Assembly: GCF_016545825.1 (NCBI RefSeq)
Contig: NC_052617.1
Coordinates: forward strand, 52,953,382-53,017,381
Length of the DNA stretch: 64,000 bases
Direction: 5' to 3'
From: Eucalyptus grandis
Taxonomy: Eukaryota; Streptophyta; Magnoliopsida; Myrtales; Myrtaceae
Part shown: positions 1 to 11,422 of the stretch, piece after piece
Layout of the letters: the number at the start of each line of letters is the position of its first letter
How positions within the stretch are numbered: position 1 is the first letter of the stretch
Made by a program: the position numbers and the translations under genes
Notes under the pieces: generated by a model
Told to the model about the DNA's origin: nothing
The model's database searches: none
The model's input: only the letters and a program-made list of their open reading frames with translations

Positions 1-987
1 ATGAAGATTCTCACGAAAGTTACCTCACACCCTAGAACAAGGTCCACATATCCCATCAACTGACAGGGAGGGAGAACAAACACTGACTTAGGGTTGGAAA
101 GATGCTCTCTGAAACAACCAGAAATGTCAACTATGCGCATCAAACATTGGGTTTGCTCGTGTACAAATAGACCTAGCAAGCATGCGCCTCTTTGATTAAA
201 CGTCATTCGGCTACAACTCCACTAATAAAGCATCATCATGATTCAACTTAACACTATCTTCATCCTTTATGTAAATTCAAAATGATGATCAACAATATAT
301 TGATATAAGACTGACATTTAGTGTAATTAGTACTAGCCAGGAACAACTCATATTGAGAGTTAAAATAATGTAAGCTTAACTAAAAATAAAATATTCACTC
401 ATGAAAAGCTTTGCATGAATATTCTGGCTTGAATTTAAATATCCAATGCTAATATAACCAATGAGTTTAGTGAATCCATTACATACTAGACTGAACTCTT
501 GCAGAAACTAATCGCCATTTTTAGTATGTAAGCCACAGGTAGATAAGCACCAGTAAAAACAGTTGTCATCTATAACCGATAGTATTATTAAGAAAGATCA
601 TAGTCATTGGTGGATCCATTAGGAAACAGGAAAGATACCGTAAGCGAAGCTAAACATTCACCTTGAAGACAAACAGAGGGGTAATACATATGTTCACAGA
701 TACACCTATCACGTGCTCATCTGTGTGAGAGAAGAAGTAGTGAATAAGAGAGAGAGAAACCAAACCAGAAGTGAGGTCGCTTTCCAGAGATCGAATGGTA
801 GTAATCTGCATCTGCTCTTCGACCGAGATCTTGGCCGCCTGATCCTCCACATCTTTCAATTCACAATTGCCAGTCAGCAACATTTTTCCACAGAGGTATA
901 CATGTTTTACTTCGAGAGAATGACAGGTAGAGATGTACCGTTCATTTGAGATCGCAGAGTCTTCATGCACTGCAAGTATTCCTCCAT
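1..987 (-). CDS. SPC24: SPC24/MUN kinetochore protein, copy 1 (5' exons only; continues off the left edge)
   Basis: SPC24 (MUN in Arabidopsis) is a subunit of the NDC80 complex that links kinetochores to spindle microtubules; the plant protein is a short coiled coil with a small C-terminal globular domain. Two exons are visible. Exon 1 (987-939) starts MEEYLQCMKTLRSQMN and ends at a GT donor. Exon 2 (852-766) gives DVEDQAAKISVEEQMQITT followed by a heptad-like stretch, and ends at GT. The 49- and 87-nt exons join in phase (AAC G|AT). The AG acceptor just before the start codon implies a 5' UTR intron. Exon 3 lies about 1 kb downstream in copies 2 and 3, so here it falls outside the window. 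Unlike the other two copies, codon 12 is CGA (Arg), not TGA, so this is the best candidate for the working gene. The family call rests on recognising the N-terminal motif and, in the paralogues, the C-terminal GISQLVKCACG motif. Confidence 0.75.
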
Positions 988-1790
988 CTTCAAACTGTAC
1001 ATACACATTCATATCACTTGCCACGCCATGTACATAAGCAGAAAGTCATCAAACAAAGGTCCTTTTCCCTAAAAACTTCTGTGCGGCAATACTGTGTTGT
1101 GAAACTCAAATCCAGCGAAAGCAAGAGCTTAAATTCCCGATTATGAAGTAGCATCTCCAACTCCTTCGTCAACGGAGCCCTGAGCTAAGACAGACCGAGT
1201 AAGAACTGGACATTCGTTAAAGCCCTCCGTATTAGGCGACATTGACAAGGAGAAGCTCTAGTGCAGCGACGAACGCAACCACTAATCACGCAACAAGATC
1301 ACAGGAACGCGTCCCTCAGCCGTAACCGCTAGATGACCGAACGAAGCGCGCTCGAGTGCTCGAAAGAGACGGAGCTAAGTACAGAGAATCGCTAGCGATG
1401 GAGGTGACGCGAGCTCGTGATGGTGGCGGCCGAGAGCTCGACGTCGCCGACGATCGCGCTGAATCGGCGCCGGCGACGGTGTCGTGAGCTCGTGATGGCG
1501 GCGATCCCTAGACGACGAAGAGCTAGAGACGCACCTGACGAGAGAGAGAGAGAGAGAGAGAGACGACCGAGCGGTTTGGCTTCGGCGACACGGCGATCGG
1601 AGAGGGGGAGAGAGAGAGAGAGAGAGAGAGGTGGAGGCGAGTGGGGAGTGGAGGTGGAGCGGAGGATGGGAGGATCGGACGTCAGGAACTTGATTAACAT
1701 TGGGCGCCAAAGAGCCGCCGATTTCCAACCCGCCGGAACGGAAAGCAGGAAAAAAAATGAATTTTAAAAAAAGAAGAAGATTGAAACGAC
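988..1790 (-). promoter_or_regulatory. Upstream region and 5' UTR of SPC24 copy 1
   Basis: This stretch has no credible coding region. It is homologous to the upstream regions of copies 2 and 3 (16826-17560 and 57792-58520). A GC-rich core (about 1370-1700) probably holds the promoter and first non-coding exon, because an intron acceptor lies right before the start codon at 987. The short Arg/Ser-rich open frames come from GC-rich and GA-repeat sequence and differ between the copies. No TATA box is convincing. Confidence 0.5.
1541..1630. repeat. Two GA microsatellites in the SPC24 copy-1 upstream region
   Basis: (GA)n runs at about 1541-1564 and 1609-1630 are separated by a short unique segment. 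They are absent from the matching positions of copies 2 and 3, so they expanded in copy 1 or were lost in the ancestor of the other two. GA runs in plant 5' leaders can bind BPC/GAGA factors; no function is shown here. Confidence 0.85.
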
Positions 1791-2244
1791 GCTAATACCC
1801 TTCACTAAATTGACGTGCCCAGCTTTTTTTTAAAAAAAAAACGGGGACTTTTACTTGCACAGTCGAATATTCACTTAACTTTGATCCTTTGGGTCCTTTT
1901 CCTCAGGAGTTAAAAATGCTGGAAAGGAACGATTGGGATCCATGATCCCTGAGTTAGACCAAGAATTCTATACTTACCATCAAATGTTTGATTTAAGAAA
2001 ACAGCTCATTTTGAACAAGTTTCTTTCATCTCTGCCTCCTTATCGTAATCCTAGTGAGAGCAAAGCTTTTTTTTTTGGTATGGGGAGGGGGATATAATGA
2101 AAGAGGCAAAGGTCCAAAAAAAAAAAGAAAAGAAAGAGACATGAACTACGAAATTTTGACGTTTCTTGGAAAGAGGCAACTTCTAAAATTTCTGAGGATT
2201 GGTCTTACATAACTAGTAGATTTCCTGATAGAACGCGTCCTTCC

Positions 2245-3355
2245 TAAGGGTGAGCATCGATCCAGGGTCAACCCTGGATTGATCTTAGACCGGCTCAACC
2301 CTACTGATCCTAGTCCGGTTTTCAGGGAGATTGGGTCGGTCATTGGTCATAGAATTCTTGGACCAGCACTGTGCGGATTGATTCTCAGTCTTGAGAGTTT
2401 CGGATCGGTCCAACTCGGACCAACCCCGACTATATATATAATATTACTTATAATTTTTTTATATAGAAAAACTTTCAAATAAACAGTGTCAATAATAATA
2501 AACAGCTTTTTAGGGAGGAGTTCAAGTAATTTTACATTATTCTTTAATAACTTAGATTTTTAATATCTTTTACAACGTCAATAGTTATAATTTATGAAGG
2601 AGGAAAATGTTTTTGTGAGGAGTTCTCATGGCGTCCAAAAATGCATAAACAGCTCATTATGTCATCATTCTCTAGTATTCGTTCTCTTACATCTTATTTG
2701 TCTTCTTAGTCTTCAATTTGTCAAAATCGAAAGAAATAACTTTTTGCTCACCACTTGACACTCACCTCACTTGCTTTAAGTCACTCATGCCGCTCGCCGC
2801 TCAATGCTCGCTAGGCTTGTTGCTTCCCGTTGGACATTTGATACTCATTTTGTTCGATGCTCACCCTACTTGACCTTCACCGCTTGCCTTTCTTAGCTGA
2901 CCTCACTCATTATCAAACCCATTGGGTCGGTATGGTCCTCGATTGCCCTTTTAAAAAGTACAAAAAATGAAATAAAAAATTATTAGTTTATCCTAGGTTG
3001 ATCCTGAAATCGGACCCATTAAGTCAATTCGGTCCTCATTCACTTTTTTAAGGAGTACAAAAATGAAATAAAAAATTATTGGTTGGTCTTGGATTGATCT
3101 TGAAACCAGACTGAACCCATTATGTTAGTTTGGTCCTCAATCGCTTTTTTAAGGAGTACAAAAAATGTAATAAAAAATTATCGATTGATCCTAAATTGAC
3201 TTTGGAATAGGATTGAACCCATTGGGTCAGTCCAGTCCTCGATCCCAAGCTCAATAGGGTCGATCCTCGGTCCCAAAAATTGAGGACTGGTACTGTGCGG
3301 ATTGGTCCTAGGGTTAGGGGGCAGATTGGCCCAACCCGGACCATGCTCACCCCTA
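2245..3355. mobile_element. hAT-type non-autonomous element (MITE), 1111 bp, TSD GTCCTTCC
   Basis: The element begins TAAGGGTGAGCAT and ends ATGCTCACCCCTA, imperfect terminal inverted repeats. It is flanked by perfect 8-bp copies of GTCCTTCC (2237-2244 and 3356-3363). Copies 2 and 3 of the surrounding block lack it, which gives a natural empty site. An 8-bp duplication with such termini fits the hAT superfamily. The inside contains several diverged direct repeats (about 2920-3250) built on AAGGAGTACAAAAAATGAAAT and a GATTGATCCT motif. No transposase frame is visible. Confidence 0.85.
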
Positions 3356-3363
3356 GTCCTTCC

Positions 3364-3778
3364 TATGGCCGCGATATCAACACATTGATTTGCTCATTTG
3401 AATATGTGCTCCATCGAGGAAAGCTCTTGAGGAGAGCCCTTGAATTTAAGCTCTATAATAGATTTGGAGTTAAAACACCTTTTTTAAAAAATGACCATTG
3501 ACTTACAAAGGTGAAAGAATGATAATTATTTTCGTCATGCATAGATATGTTTAGACATAAATTATCATAAGACTTCCTATATTTTAAAAGAGAACGTTGT
3601 CTTCAATGAGCTTAGGGACTTCTAGTGGATACGAATAGGAAGGCCATTTGGGCTTCATTTCTTGAGTCTTAAAGCCTCATATGGGAATCCTTACCACATA
3701 CCTTTTTATGGAAGTGATAACTATAAATTATTTTGGTCAAGACAGAAAATCAACAAGTATATTTGTTTTTTCAATAAT
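3364..3778. other. Rest of the SPC24-associated duplicated block, then unassigned sequence
   Basis: Positions 3364-3570 continue the homology with 18020-18215 (copy 2) and 58975-59180 (copy 3), such as the shared GAAAGCTCTTGAGGAGAGC. From about 3570 to the copia target site the sequence has no partner in the window and no credible gene. Confidence 0.6.
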
Positions 3779-3782
3779 ATGT

Positions 3783-4409
3783 TGTTGGAAATTAATCCAA
3801 AGAAAACACAAACTGTTTGTTACAATCAGAACATGAAATTGGAGGCGGGGTACGAATATCCGAATCTCCTTAAGGCAATTAGTTCTTGCCAATGGTGCTT
3901 CGCATATTCACGAACTATGCCTCCCAAGATACAACACCTCGAACCTGTTTGGATTAGCACTATGCAAACAGGACTCAGTTGAACCGTTCAATTGAACCAG
4001 CACACTCAGAAAAATCAGAAGAGTAGAAAAGTGTATCAGAGCCTTTTTGGAATCGAGTCGGAAAAACCAAAAACCATAATGAAGCTATATGCTCCCATAT
4101 ATTTATAGATATTTTTAGTTCATGTACAGAAGAGATACATGAATTAAATAGACGCATGTATCCACGAAATTCATGAATCAAGAGATACATGAATTCAAGA
4201 GATTCACGAATCCAGAGATACGTGAATTCAAGAGATTCATGAACTCAATAAATACATGAATCTAGGAAATTCATGAATTCAATAGATATGTGAACGGAAA
4301 ATTTTAAGAAATTCATGAATCCAAAAGAGATACGTGAATAGAAAAGACATATTTTAATTTATTGGTATTCGTTGATCCATTAACCATAATTATAATCATA
4401 ATTATAACA
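3783..4409 (-). repeat. Copia 3' LTR (element orientation)
   Basis: This 627-bp repeat pairs with 9175-9817. Differences are scattered substitutions plus one missing short unit near 4260. It contains a run of short AT-rich subrepeats (GATACATGAATTCAAGAGAT-like, about 4130-4340) that form many small palindromes around GAATTC and TTCATGAA. Confidence 0.93.
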
Positions 4410-5121
4410 ATCCCCCACATTAATGGATCAATAAAATATTTTTGACTCGAAGGAATCTGAGCATACCTGTTGAAATACACTGCATCAAAATAGGTAGCTT
4501 TCGCCTTGAACCTTCTTTAGTGAAAGCCTATCGGACTTACTTAACTAGTCGATGGACTAAGCCTTGAATCGCCAGTTGTTTGTGTAAGCCTAGACAATAA
4601 ACCTCACACGGAGTATTTCCAATTCAAGATTGGTTCTCGGTTGTGTTCATTCTTTTGGCCCTGAATCTCTCGGGATTCATGCGTGCTTTAGAAAATCTAG
4701 CCTTTAAAGATTTTCATAGAGTCGGCCAACTCCACGCATATAGGTGCATTCCTATTAAAGATATCCTACCATATCTCACTTGGATGTTATATTCCAAGTT
4801 ATAGGAATCATTAAACACATAGCGTACTCTTAATAACGCTATAGGAAAACACTGTTGCATCATAGGAATGGTAGACAGTGCTTACACTAGAGTTTCCAAA
4901 ATTTGTGTTGTCCTATTGAACCTAGACCATGGGATCTCCAATCACATAGGTTAGGTTTCCACCCTAGAATCTCTTTATTGGGTTAAGGCTCTTAAACCCA
5001 TTCCCTTCGATGCGCAGTTTATTTGCTCTTTCGACAAACCTTTTGTCAGCGGATCCGCAATATTTTCCTTTGACTTTACAAAGTCTAAAGAAATGATTCA
5101 ATTTGAGAACAACTGCCTTAC

Positions 5122-5155
<34 letters not shown>

Positions 5156-5262
5156 TCGTTATAAATCACATTATGCGCCCTTGCAATTGCCGCTTGATTG
5201 TCATAGTGTATGCAAATTGCAAGCATAAGTTTTGGCCATATTGGAACATCTTCTAAAAAATG

Positions 5263-7940
5263 TCAAAGCCATTCTGCTTCTTCAGCAGCTTTATCTAAAG
5301 CAACAAACTCTGATTCCATTGTAGAGCGCGTTATTAGAGTTTGTTTAGAGGATTTCCATGACACTGCAACACCTCCTAGCGTGAACACATATCCTCTAGT
5401 CGATTTCGATTCATCAAAATCTGAAATCCAGTTGGCATCACAATAACCTTCCAAAACAGCTGGATATTTGACATATTGTAGAACATAGTCTTTTGTCCTT
5501 TTCAAATATCCTAATACTCTCATCAAAGCATTCCAGTACTCGTGACCTGGGTTACTAGTATATCTACTTAGTTTGCTTACTGAGTACGCAATATCAGGTC
5601 TAGTGTAATTCATGATATACATGATGCTGCTGATTACTTGAGAGTATTCCAGCTGTCTAATACTATTTCTAGTGTTCTTTCTTAAAGTTAGGTGTGGAAG
5701 AAAAGGATTGTTTGCATCTTTATGAATCCTTTAAATCTCTCAAATACATTTTCAATGTAATGTGATTGTGTTAAACCTAAGCCATCAGAATTCCTTAGAA
5801 TTTTGATGCCGAGTATAACATCTGCAACACCTAAATCTTTCATCTCAAAGTTCTTCTTGAGAATGTTCTTGGTGATTTTGGTGACCTCAATGTTATCTCC
5901 AAGAATTAATAAGTCATCAACATATAGACAAATAAGTACATATCCAACTGTAGTGGATTTAGTGTACACACATTTGTCACACTCATTGATTCTATACCCA
6001 TTTTGAATCATTACTTGGTCAAATTTCTCATGCCATTGCTTAGGAACTTGTTTAAGTCCATGCAATGATTTGACAAGTCTACACACTTTGTGTTATTGTC
6101 CTTTGACCTTGAACCCTTCAGGTTGTTCCATATAAATCTCCTCGTCGAGATCACCATTTAAGAATGCAGTTTTCACATCCATTTGATGTATTTACAAATT
6201 GTATAGCGAAACTATAGCAATCAACATCCTTACTGATGTTATTCTTGTGACAAGTGAATAAGTATCAAAGTAGTCAAGACCCTCTTTTTGTCTAAACCCT
6301 TTGGCTACAAGCCGAGCTTTGTACTTATCAATGGAACCATAAGCTTTTAGTTTTTCTTGAAAATCCATTTACATCCAATTGGTTTATTTCCAGGTGGAAG
6401 ATCAACCAATTCCCAAGTATGGTTACTTAGGATAGAATGGATTTCATTGTCAACAGCTTCTTTCCAGAGAGAAGCATTTGGAGATGACATTGCCTCTTTA
6501 TATGTTTGGGGCTCACCTTCTAACATGTATGTTAGAAAATCGGGTCCGAAGGATTTTTTGATTCGAGACATTTTACTCCTTCGAAGTTCGGCTTCTTTGG
6601 CCACAACTTCATCATTCTCAGATTATGATTCTCTAAGCCTTTTCCGAGAAGATTCTCCTTGATTTCTTTTTGTAGGATATATATCCTCAAAAAATTCAGC
6701 ATCCCTTGATTCTAGGAATGTGCATTTTCAGATTTTTGAATCAAAAATCTATATGCGCTACTATTTTGAGCATAACCAATGAATATGCAATCCACCGTTT
6801 TAGGTCCCAACCGAGTTTGTTTCGGAGGAGGAATCGCCACCTTGGCCAAGCACCCCACACTTTTAGAAAATTGTAGGATGGCAACTTTTCATTCCATAAC
6901 TCGTATGGAGTTTTACCTATCTTTTGTGGGGTATTTTATTAAGAATATAATTTGCAGTTAAAATTGCCTCCCCCACAAGTTCGAGGTAAACTGAACTCAA
7001 AAGCATGGCGTTAGCCATCTCCTTTAGTGTCATGTTCAATCGTTCAGCAACTCCATTTTGTTGTGGAGTATAAGGTGCAGTCGTTTGGAGAATTATTCCA
7101 AAACTAGCACAAAACTCTTTCAAATTGATTGAACTGTATTCTCCTCCTCTATCGGACCTAAGCACTTTGATTCGTTTATCAAGTTGGTTTTCAACTTCAT
7201 TTTTATACTTGACAAACGTGCTCATAGTCTCATCTTTGCTAGTTAGTAAATAAACATAGCAAAATCTAGTACAATCATCCACAAATGTGATGAAGTACTT
7301 CTTTCCACCTCTACTTTCTACAAACTTTAAATCACATAGATCACTATGGATTAATTGTAAAGGTTCACTCGTTCTTTCAATGGATTTGAAGGTTTCTTGG
7401 CAAACTTGGCCTCAACACAAGTCTCACACTTGTAATAGGCATCCAACTCAAATCTTGGAATTAACCCCAAGTTTGCTATTATCTTCATTGTACCATAGTT
7501 TACATGTCCTAATCTATCATGCCATAGAAAAGGAGATACAGTGTAAACTGAAGACTTTTCTTTATTAATAGTCTTTGGGTACACATACTTTGAGTTTACA
7601 TCAATGACAGCCACATTGGCCTTAAATAGGTACACAAGTACCATTTCCCCACATACATCCCTCCTTTTGAAAGTACAAACTTGTTAGATTCAAATACAAC
7701 TTTGAAACCCTTCTTGACAAGCATAGGGCCGGAAATTAGATTTTTCTGAATCTCTGGTACATGCAGCACATTCAGCAGGGCGACCTCCTTGCCAGATGTA
7801 AACTTCAAGATCACCTTTCCTCTTCGGCAATCTTTGCTGATGTAGAGTTAGCCATATAAAGCTTCTCATCTTCTTCAGCCTTCTCATAAGATGAGAACAT
7901 GTGTTTATCTGCACAGATGTGATTTGTGGCACCTGTGTCT
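5263..7940 (-). pseudogene. Copia pol pseudogene (protease, integrase, reverse transcriptase, RNase H)
   Basis: Protease: WLDTGATNHIC near 7935-7900, with the copia DTGA active site. The GAG-pre-integrase zinc finger lies near 7560-7440 (WHDRLGHVNYGTM, then CETC). The integrase core is at 7282-6917: MDDCTRF, then DRGGEYSS and TAPYTPQQNGVAER, the usual second Asp and third Glu of the DDE triad. Reverse transcriptase: 6604-6347 (DNEIHSI, GCKWIFK) and 6086-5688 (SLHGLKQVPKQWHEKFD, then the catalytic LYVDDLLILG). RNase H: 5622-5263 ([26 protein letters not shown], then [21 protein letters not shown]). The pieces lie in different frames with stops between them, so no full polyprotein can be made. 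The family call is secure. Confidence 0.93.
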
Positions 7941-9120
7941 AGCCATTAGCCATTAGTATTTGACACCAGAGATCTTCGGACATTACCACAGCAGACAGTC
8001 TCTCAATATTGTCACGCTCTGTCAAATTCAGTTGCTGGGCTGCACCTTCGTTCTTGCCTTTTTTCCGGCGCTTCTTGCAATCCTTAGCATGATGGCCAGG
8101 CTTGTTGCATATGAAACACGTTCCTTGGAATTTCTGGAATTGCTCCTTCTGCTTGCCTTTTCCTTGAAAAGACATCTTCTTTTTTCTATCTTGCTTGGAT
8201 TTGGAAGATTCCACAACATTGGCCTTTGGCTCAGAAGAAGGATTCGCACTCCTTCTATTGTCCTCCTCGATTCTAAGGCGCAGAATGAGATCTTCAAGGC
8301 TCATCTCCTTCTGTTTGTGCTTCAAATAATTTTTGAAGTCTAACCAGCCCGGAAGTAGTTTCTCAATCATAGCCGCCACTTGGAATGATTCACTAAGTAT
8401 CATTCCCTCAGCCGAGATGTCACTTAGAATTAATTGCAATTCTTGAACCTAACTCATGACAGATTTAGAATCCACCATCTTGTAGTCCAAGAATTTGGCA
8501 ACCACAAATTTCTTGGTGCCGGCATCCTCAGTTTTGTATTTTTTCTCTAAGAACTCCCATAACTGTTTAGCAGATTCAATATTACAATAAACATTATAAA
8601 GAGAATTCACTAAGCGTTAAGGATATAATTTCGACATAAGAAGTCCCCATGCTTCCAAGCCTCCAACGCACCAAGCGTCGTGACGTCTTGCTCATTTGGA
8701 CTAATTATTGGGCACACCTCCGATAAATATTTCGTCGGATTGAGCATGGTCGAGATAGAAGAACATCTTCTCGCTGCCACTTTGTTTAAAGCCCACTTCG
8801 GTGAATTTCTCTGGTTTCTCATTAGCTGTAATCGGAGGTGTTGCCATCACGGTAGGCAAAGTTCGTTGAACCATCCCTCCGAGAAATGGAGCCAAAAGCC
8901 ATTTGGCTTGTACTGTTATGAAAAATAGTCCGGGCATACCGGTCGTATGACTTGTACCCGCACCACCAAAATTGGTGTTAGCCTAAGGGCCCGTAGCATT
9001 GGCTGCTACAAATTCAAGCCCCGAGGGTTGAACATCTTCCATAGCAATGGTCGAATCGACCATAGGAACGTCTCCTGAAACATTCGGGACATTGAAGGGC
9101 ACTTGGTTGTTTCCAGACAT
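7939..9120 (-). pseudogene. Copia gag pseudogene with CCHC zinc knuckle
   Basis: The start is at 9120 (MSGNNQVPFNVPNVSGD). It runs 45 codons to a TAG stop after ATGP, where the frame clearly continues (ANTNFGGAGTSHTTG), so this looks like a CAG-to-TAG nonsense change. Further gag pieces follow in shifted frames. The last, 8439-7939, holds the RNA-binding zinc knuckle CFICNKPGHHAKDC and a Lys-rich tail. Gag would form the particle and package element RNA. It is broken by at least one nonsense codon and several frameshifts. Confidence 0.88.
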
Positions 9121-9174
9121 CTCAATAATCTGACAAGAACAACAAACAGCGAGTGAAAATAATTGCCTAAAGAT

Positions 9175-9817
9175 TGTTGGAAATTAATCCAAAGAAAACA
9201 CAAACTGTTTGTTACAATCAGAACATGAAATTGGAGGTGAGGTACAGCTATCCGAATCTCCTTAAGGCAATTAGTTCTTGCCAATGGTGCTCCGCAGATT
9301 CATGAACTATGCCTCCCAAAATACAACACCTCGAACCTGTTTGGATTAGCACTATGCAAACAGGACTTAGTCGAATCGTTCAATTGAACCAGCACACTCA
9401 GAAAAATCAGAAGAGTAGAAAAGTGTATCAGAGCCTTTTTGGAATCGAGTCGGAAAAACCAAAGACCATAATCAAGCTCTATGCTCCCATCTATTTATAG
9501 AGATTTTTAGTTCATGTACAGAAGAGATACATGAATTAAATAGATGCATGTATCCACGAAATTCATGAATCAAGAGATACATGAATTCAAGAGATTCACG
9601 AATCCAGAGATACGTGAATTCAAGAGATTCATGAACTCAATAAATACATGAACTAAAAGATACATGAATTTAGGAAATTCATGAATTCAATAGATACGTG
9701 AACGGAAAAATTTAAGAAATTCATGAATCCAAAAGAGATACGTGAATAGAAAAGACGTATCTTAATTTATTGGCATTCGTTGATCCATTAACCATAATTA
9801 TAATCATAATTATAACA
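9175..9817 (-). repeat. Copia 5' LTR (element orientation)
   Basis: This 643-bp repeat pairs with 3783-4409. It has one extra AT-rich subrepeat (about 9650-9668) compared with its partner, which accounts for most of the length difference. Confidence 0.93.
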
Positions 9818-9822
9818 TATGT

Positions 9823-10092
9823 TTGGTTCTAAAAAAACTATTTTGAGAACCATTTTACCCACCTAAGAAGCTGAGGATGTGGTACATCACACTCGAAATT
9901 CAAGCCATGAGATTGAGTCTAACTCATGAGATCGAGTCTCAAGGCGACTGCATCCCACATTTGAGCACATCCTAAGCCCTTCCTCTAACATGCTTCAACC
10001 CAATTCAAGCCACTCCTACAAAAACCTATTAGGTGCAACTCCGGTGCGGGCACATGACACTCGAAATTCCTAAGAAGAGCATAGGGTAGAGA
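9823..10092. repeat. Relic of the receptor-kinase 5' flank repeat
   Basis: The block around 9890-10085 (TTGAGCACATCCTAAGC, then AAAAACCTATTAG, then GAAGAGCATAGG) matches segments near 33720-33890, 36005-36150 and 45300-45400. The last of these lies upstream of the intact receptor kinase. There is no gene here. Confidence 0.55.
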
Positions 10093-10444
10093 TCATAACT
10101 GTAAATCTACATGCGAGTGCCAATTTCCAATATCATCATAATAGCAAGTAAAAATCAGTTCTAGCTCTCGAAGATTGGCTAGGATCAATAGTTTTCGTCC
10201 CTCAGCTATGTCACGATGCAAGCCATAACCATCTTGAAGGCAATGTCTCAATTCACGAAGCGCGTCGATATGACCAAGAGAGGCAAGCTGGAGCGCATAG
10301 GGCCACTCTGGCCACAAGATCATTGCGATTCCTCGGTTGGCCGCTGCCGTTGAATTGGATTAGGGCCAGTGAGAACAACGAGGGAGCGTTAGATTGTATA
10401 GCGGCCTTTGCGACCAAGGACAGCCAGCACGCTCTTTTTCTCAA
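10093..10444 (-). pseudogene. Fragment of a Sel1-repeat F-box protein (At1g67340-like)
   Basis: Minus-strand frames give AKAAIQSNAPSLFSLALIQF with NGSG, then DLVARVALCA. After a frame change near 10290-10320 follow LASLGHIDALRELRHCLQDG, then YGLHRDIAEGRKLL and LANLRELELI. This matches, from memory of the family, the Sel1-like helical-repeat core of the plant F-box proteins that also carry a MYND zinc finger. Such proteins act as substrate receptors in SCF ubiquitin ligases. Only about 115 residues are present; the F-box, the MYND finger and both ends are missing. The frame is broken, so this is a dead fragment. No second copy was seen in the window. Confidence 0.7.
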
Positions 10445-11422
10445 GCAAGAGAATCGGATCTACAACGAAGGTTTAAGAAAGAAAGCTGGACATGCAATTT
10501 TTTCTCCAAATATCATATCGATACTTAGCCTATCATGATGTTAAATATACAGTAACCGTGAATAAAATAATTTCCTTTTTCCAATTCTTGTTGTTTCTCC
10601 AAATATCATATCAATATCTTTTTCTCAAGCAATAGATGGCAATGGATTTTATATGAATGTAGCGTCCCTTCGATTTACAATTCTAATTTTCAGGTTAACT
10701 TTCGAACATTACATTAAAGCAAAAAACTTGTTTCCGTCATGACCGCAAGCAGTGGTTTGCATCAGAGGTGAAATGCTAGAGCTTGAAGTTTTGAGATTTG
10801 ATTGGTCTTGTTGCCAACCATTTATATAGTTGCTGCTCCGTTTTCGTTTCCGGTCCTTGATGTCCACGAGCTAGTCAATTATGCAGAAGCAACAGTAACT
10901 TCTCTTGTTGACATCACAATTATCAAAAAAAAAAAAAAAATTGAATTAATTCTTCTACTTGCGAGGTCAACTAGTACAGCCGACAAGGCAAGAATTTGAA
11001 TGAAATTCATGGCATTAGTAGCTAAAATAACCAAATGGCTTGACATTTTTCATTTATTTTAATCTCCTATGGTTCATAATGTTAATCATGTGGAAAGTAT
11101 AGGGAAAGGAGGAGAAATAGTTTATGCAACTCTTTCTTGAGGACTTCCTGACCTCGTTATGTTTGGAAGGTGTTCCGCTCAATATGGTCACCAAGTATGG
11201 ATGTTACAATGAAGCAGCTGGTTGTTTGGTTGGGCAGTGGCCTCTACAATTCGACTCGATCACCATTTCTCATGACTTTTTGCTTCCTTTTTCTCACTCT
11301 TCCTTTTGTTGATGAAACTTCCTTTAGAGCGATTTGTCCTTCCAGTCCAATATCATATTACTACGCTAGTTAGTAGCTAAAACTTCTGAATATCCAACGT
11401 TCTGGCAGCTGTCTTTTCCTGT
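10445..11422. other. Receptor-kinase 3' flank repeat, no gene
   Basis: Positions 10620-11330 match 51650-52150 (3' of the intact receptor kinase) and, in part, 31300-31680 and 32225-32370. Shared landmarks are GCAATGGATTTTATATGAAT, GGTTTGCATCA, GTTGCCAACC and TGAGGACTTCCTGACCTCG. The small open frames are poorly conserved between copies and are not credible genes. An A-run lies at 10925-10939. Confidence 0.6.

Larger units (their letters stand above)
3783..9817 (-). mobile_element. Ty1/copia LTR retrotransposon, full-length but degenerate, TSD TATGT
   Basis: Two direct LTRs (3783-4409 and 9175-9817) begin TGTTGG and end ATAACA on the plus strand, flanked by the 5-bp duplication TATGT (3778-3782 and 9818-9822). 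The coding sequence is on the minus strand, so 9175-9817 is the functional 5' LTR. The order gag, protease (DTGA), integrase, reverse transcriptase, RNase H is the copia order. A purine-rich tract (minus strand AATGTGGGGGATTG, next to 4409) fits the polypurine tract. The PBS position shows no obvious match to initiator tRNA-Met. Many frameshifts and stops make the element unable to encode its own proteins. Confidence 0.95.

Noticed and set aside
1375..1767. Arg/Ser-rich frames near the GA microsatellite and the matching frames at 17121-17513 and 58104-58518
   Set aside because: Frames change or break between the three copies; the region is the SPC24 upstream and 5' UTR region.
4034..4046. TGTATCAGAGCC on the plus strand, like a tRNA-Met primer-binding site
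   Set aside because: It lies in the middle of both LTRs and on the strand opposite to gag-pol, not at the LTR/internal border, so it is probably chance.
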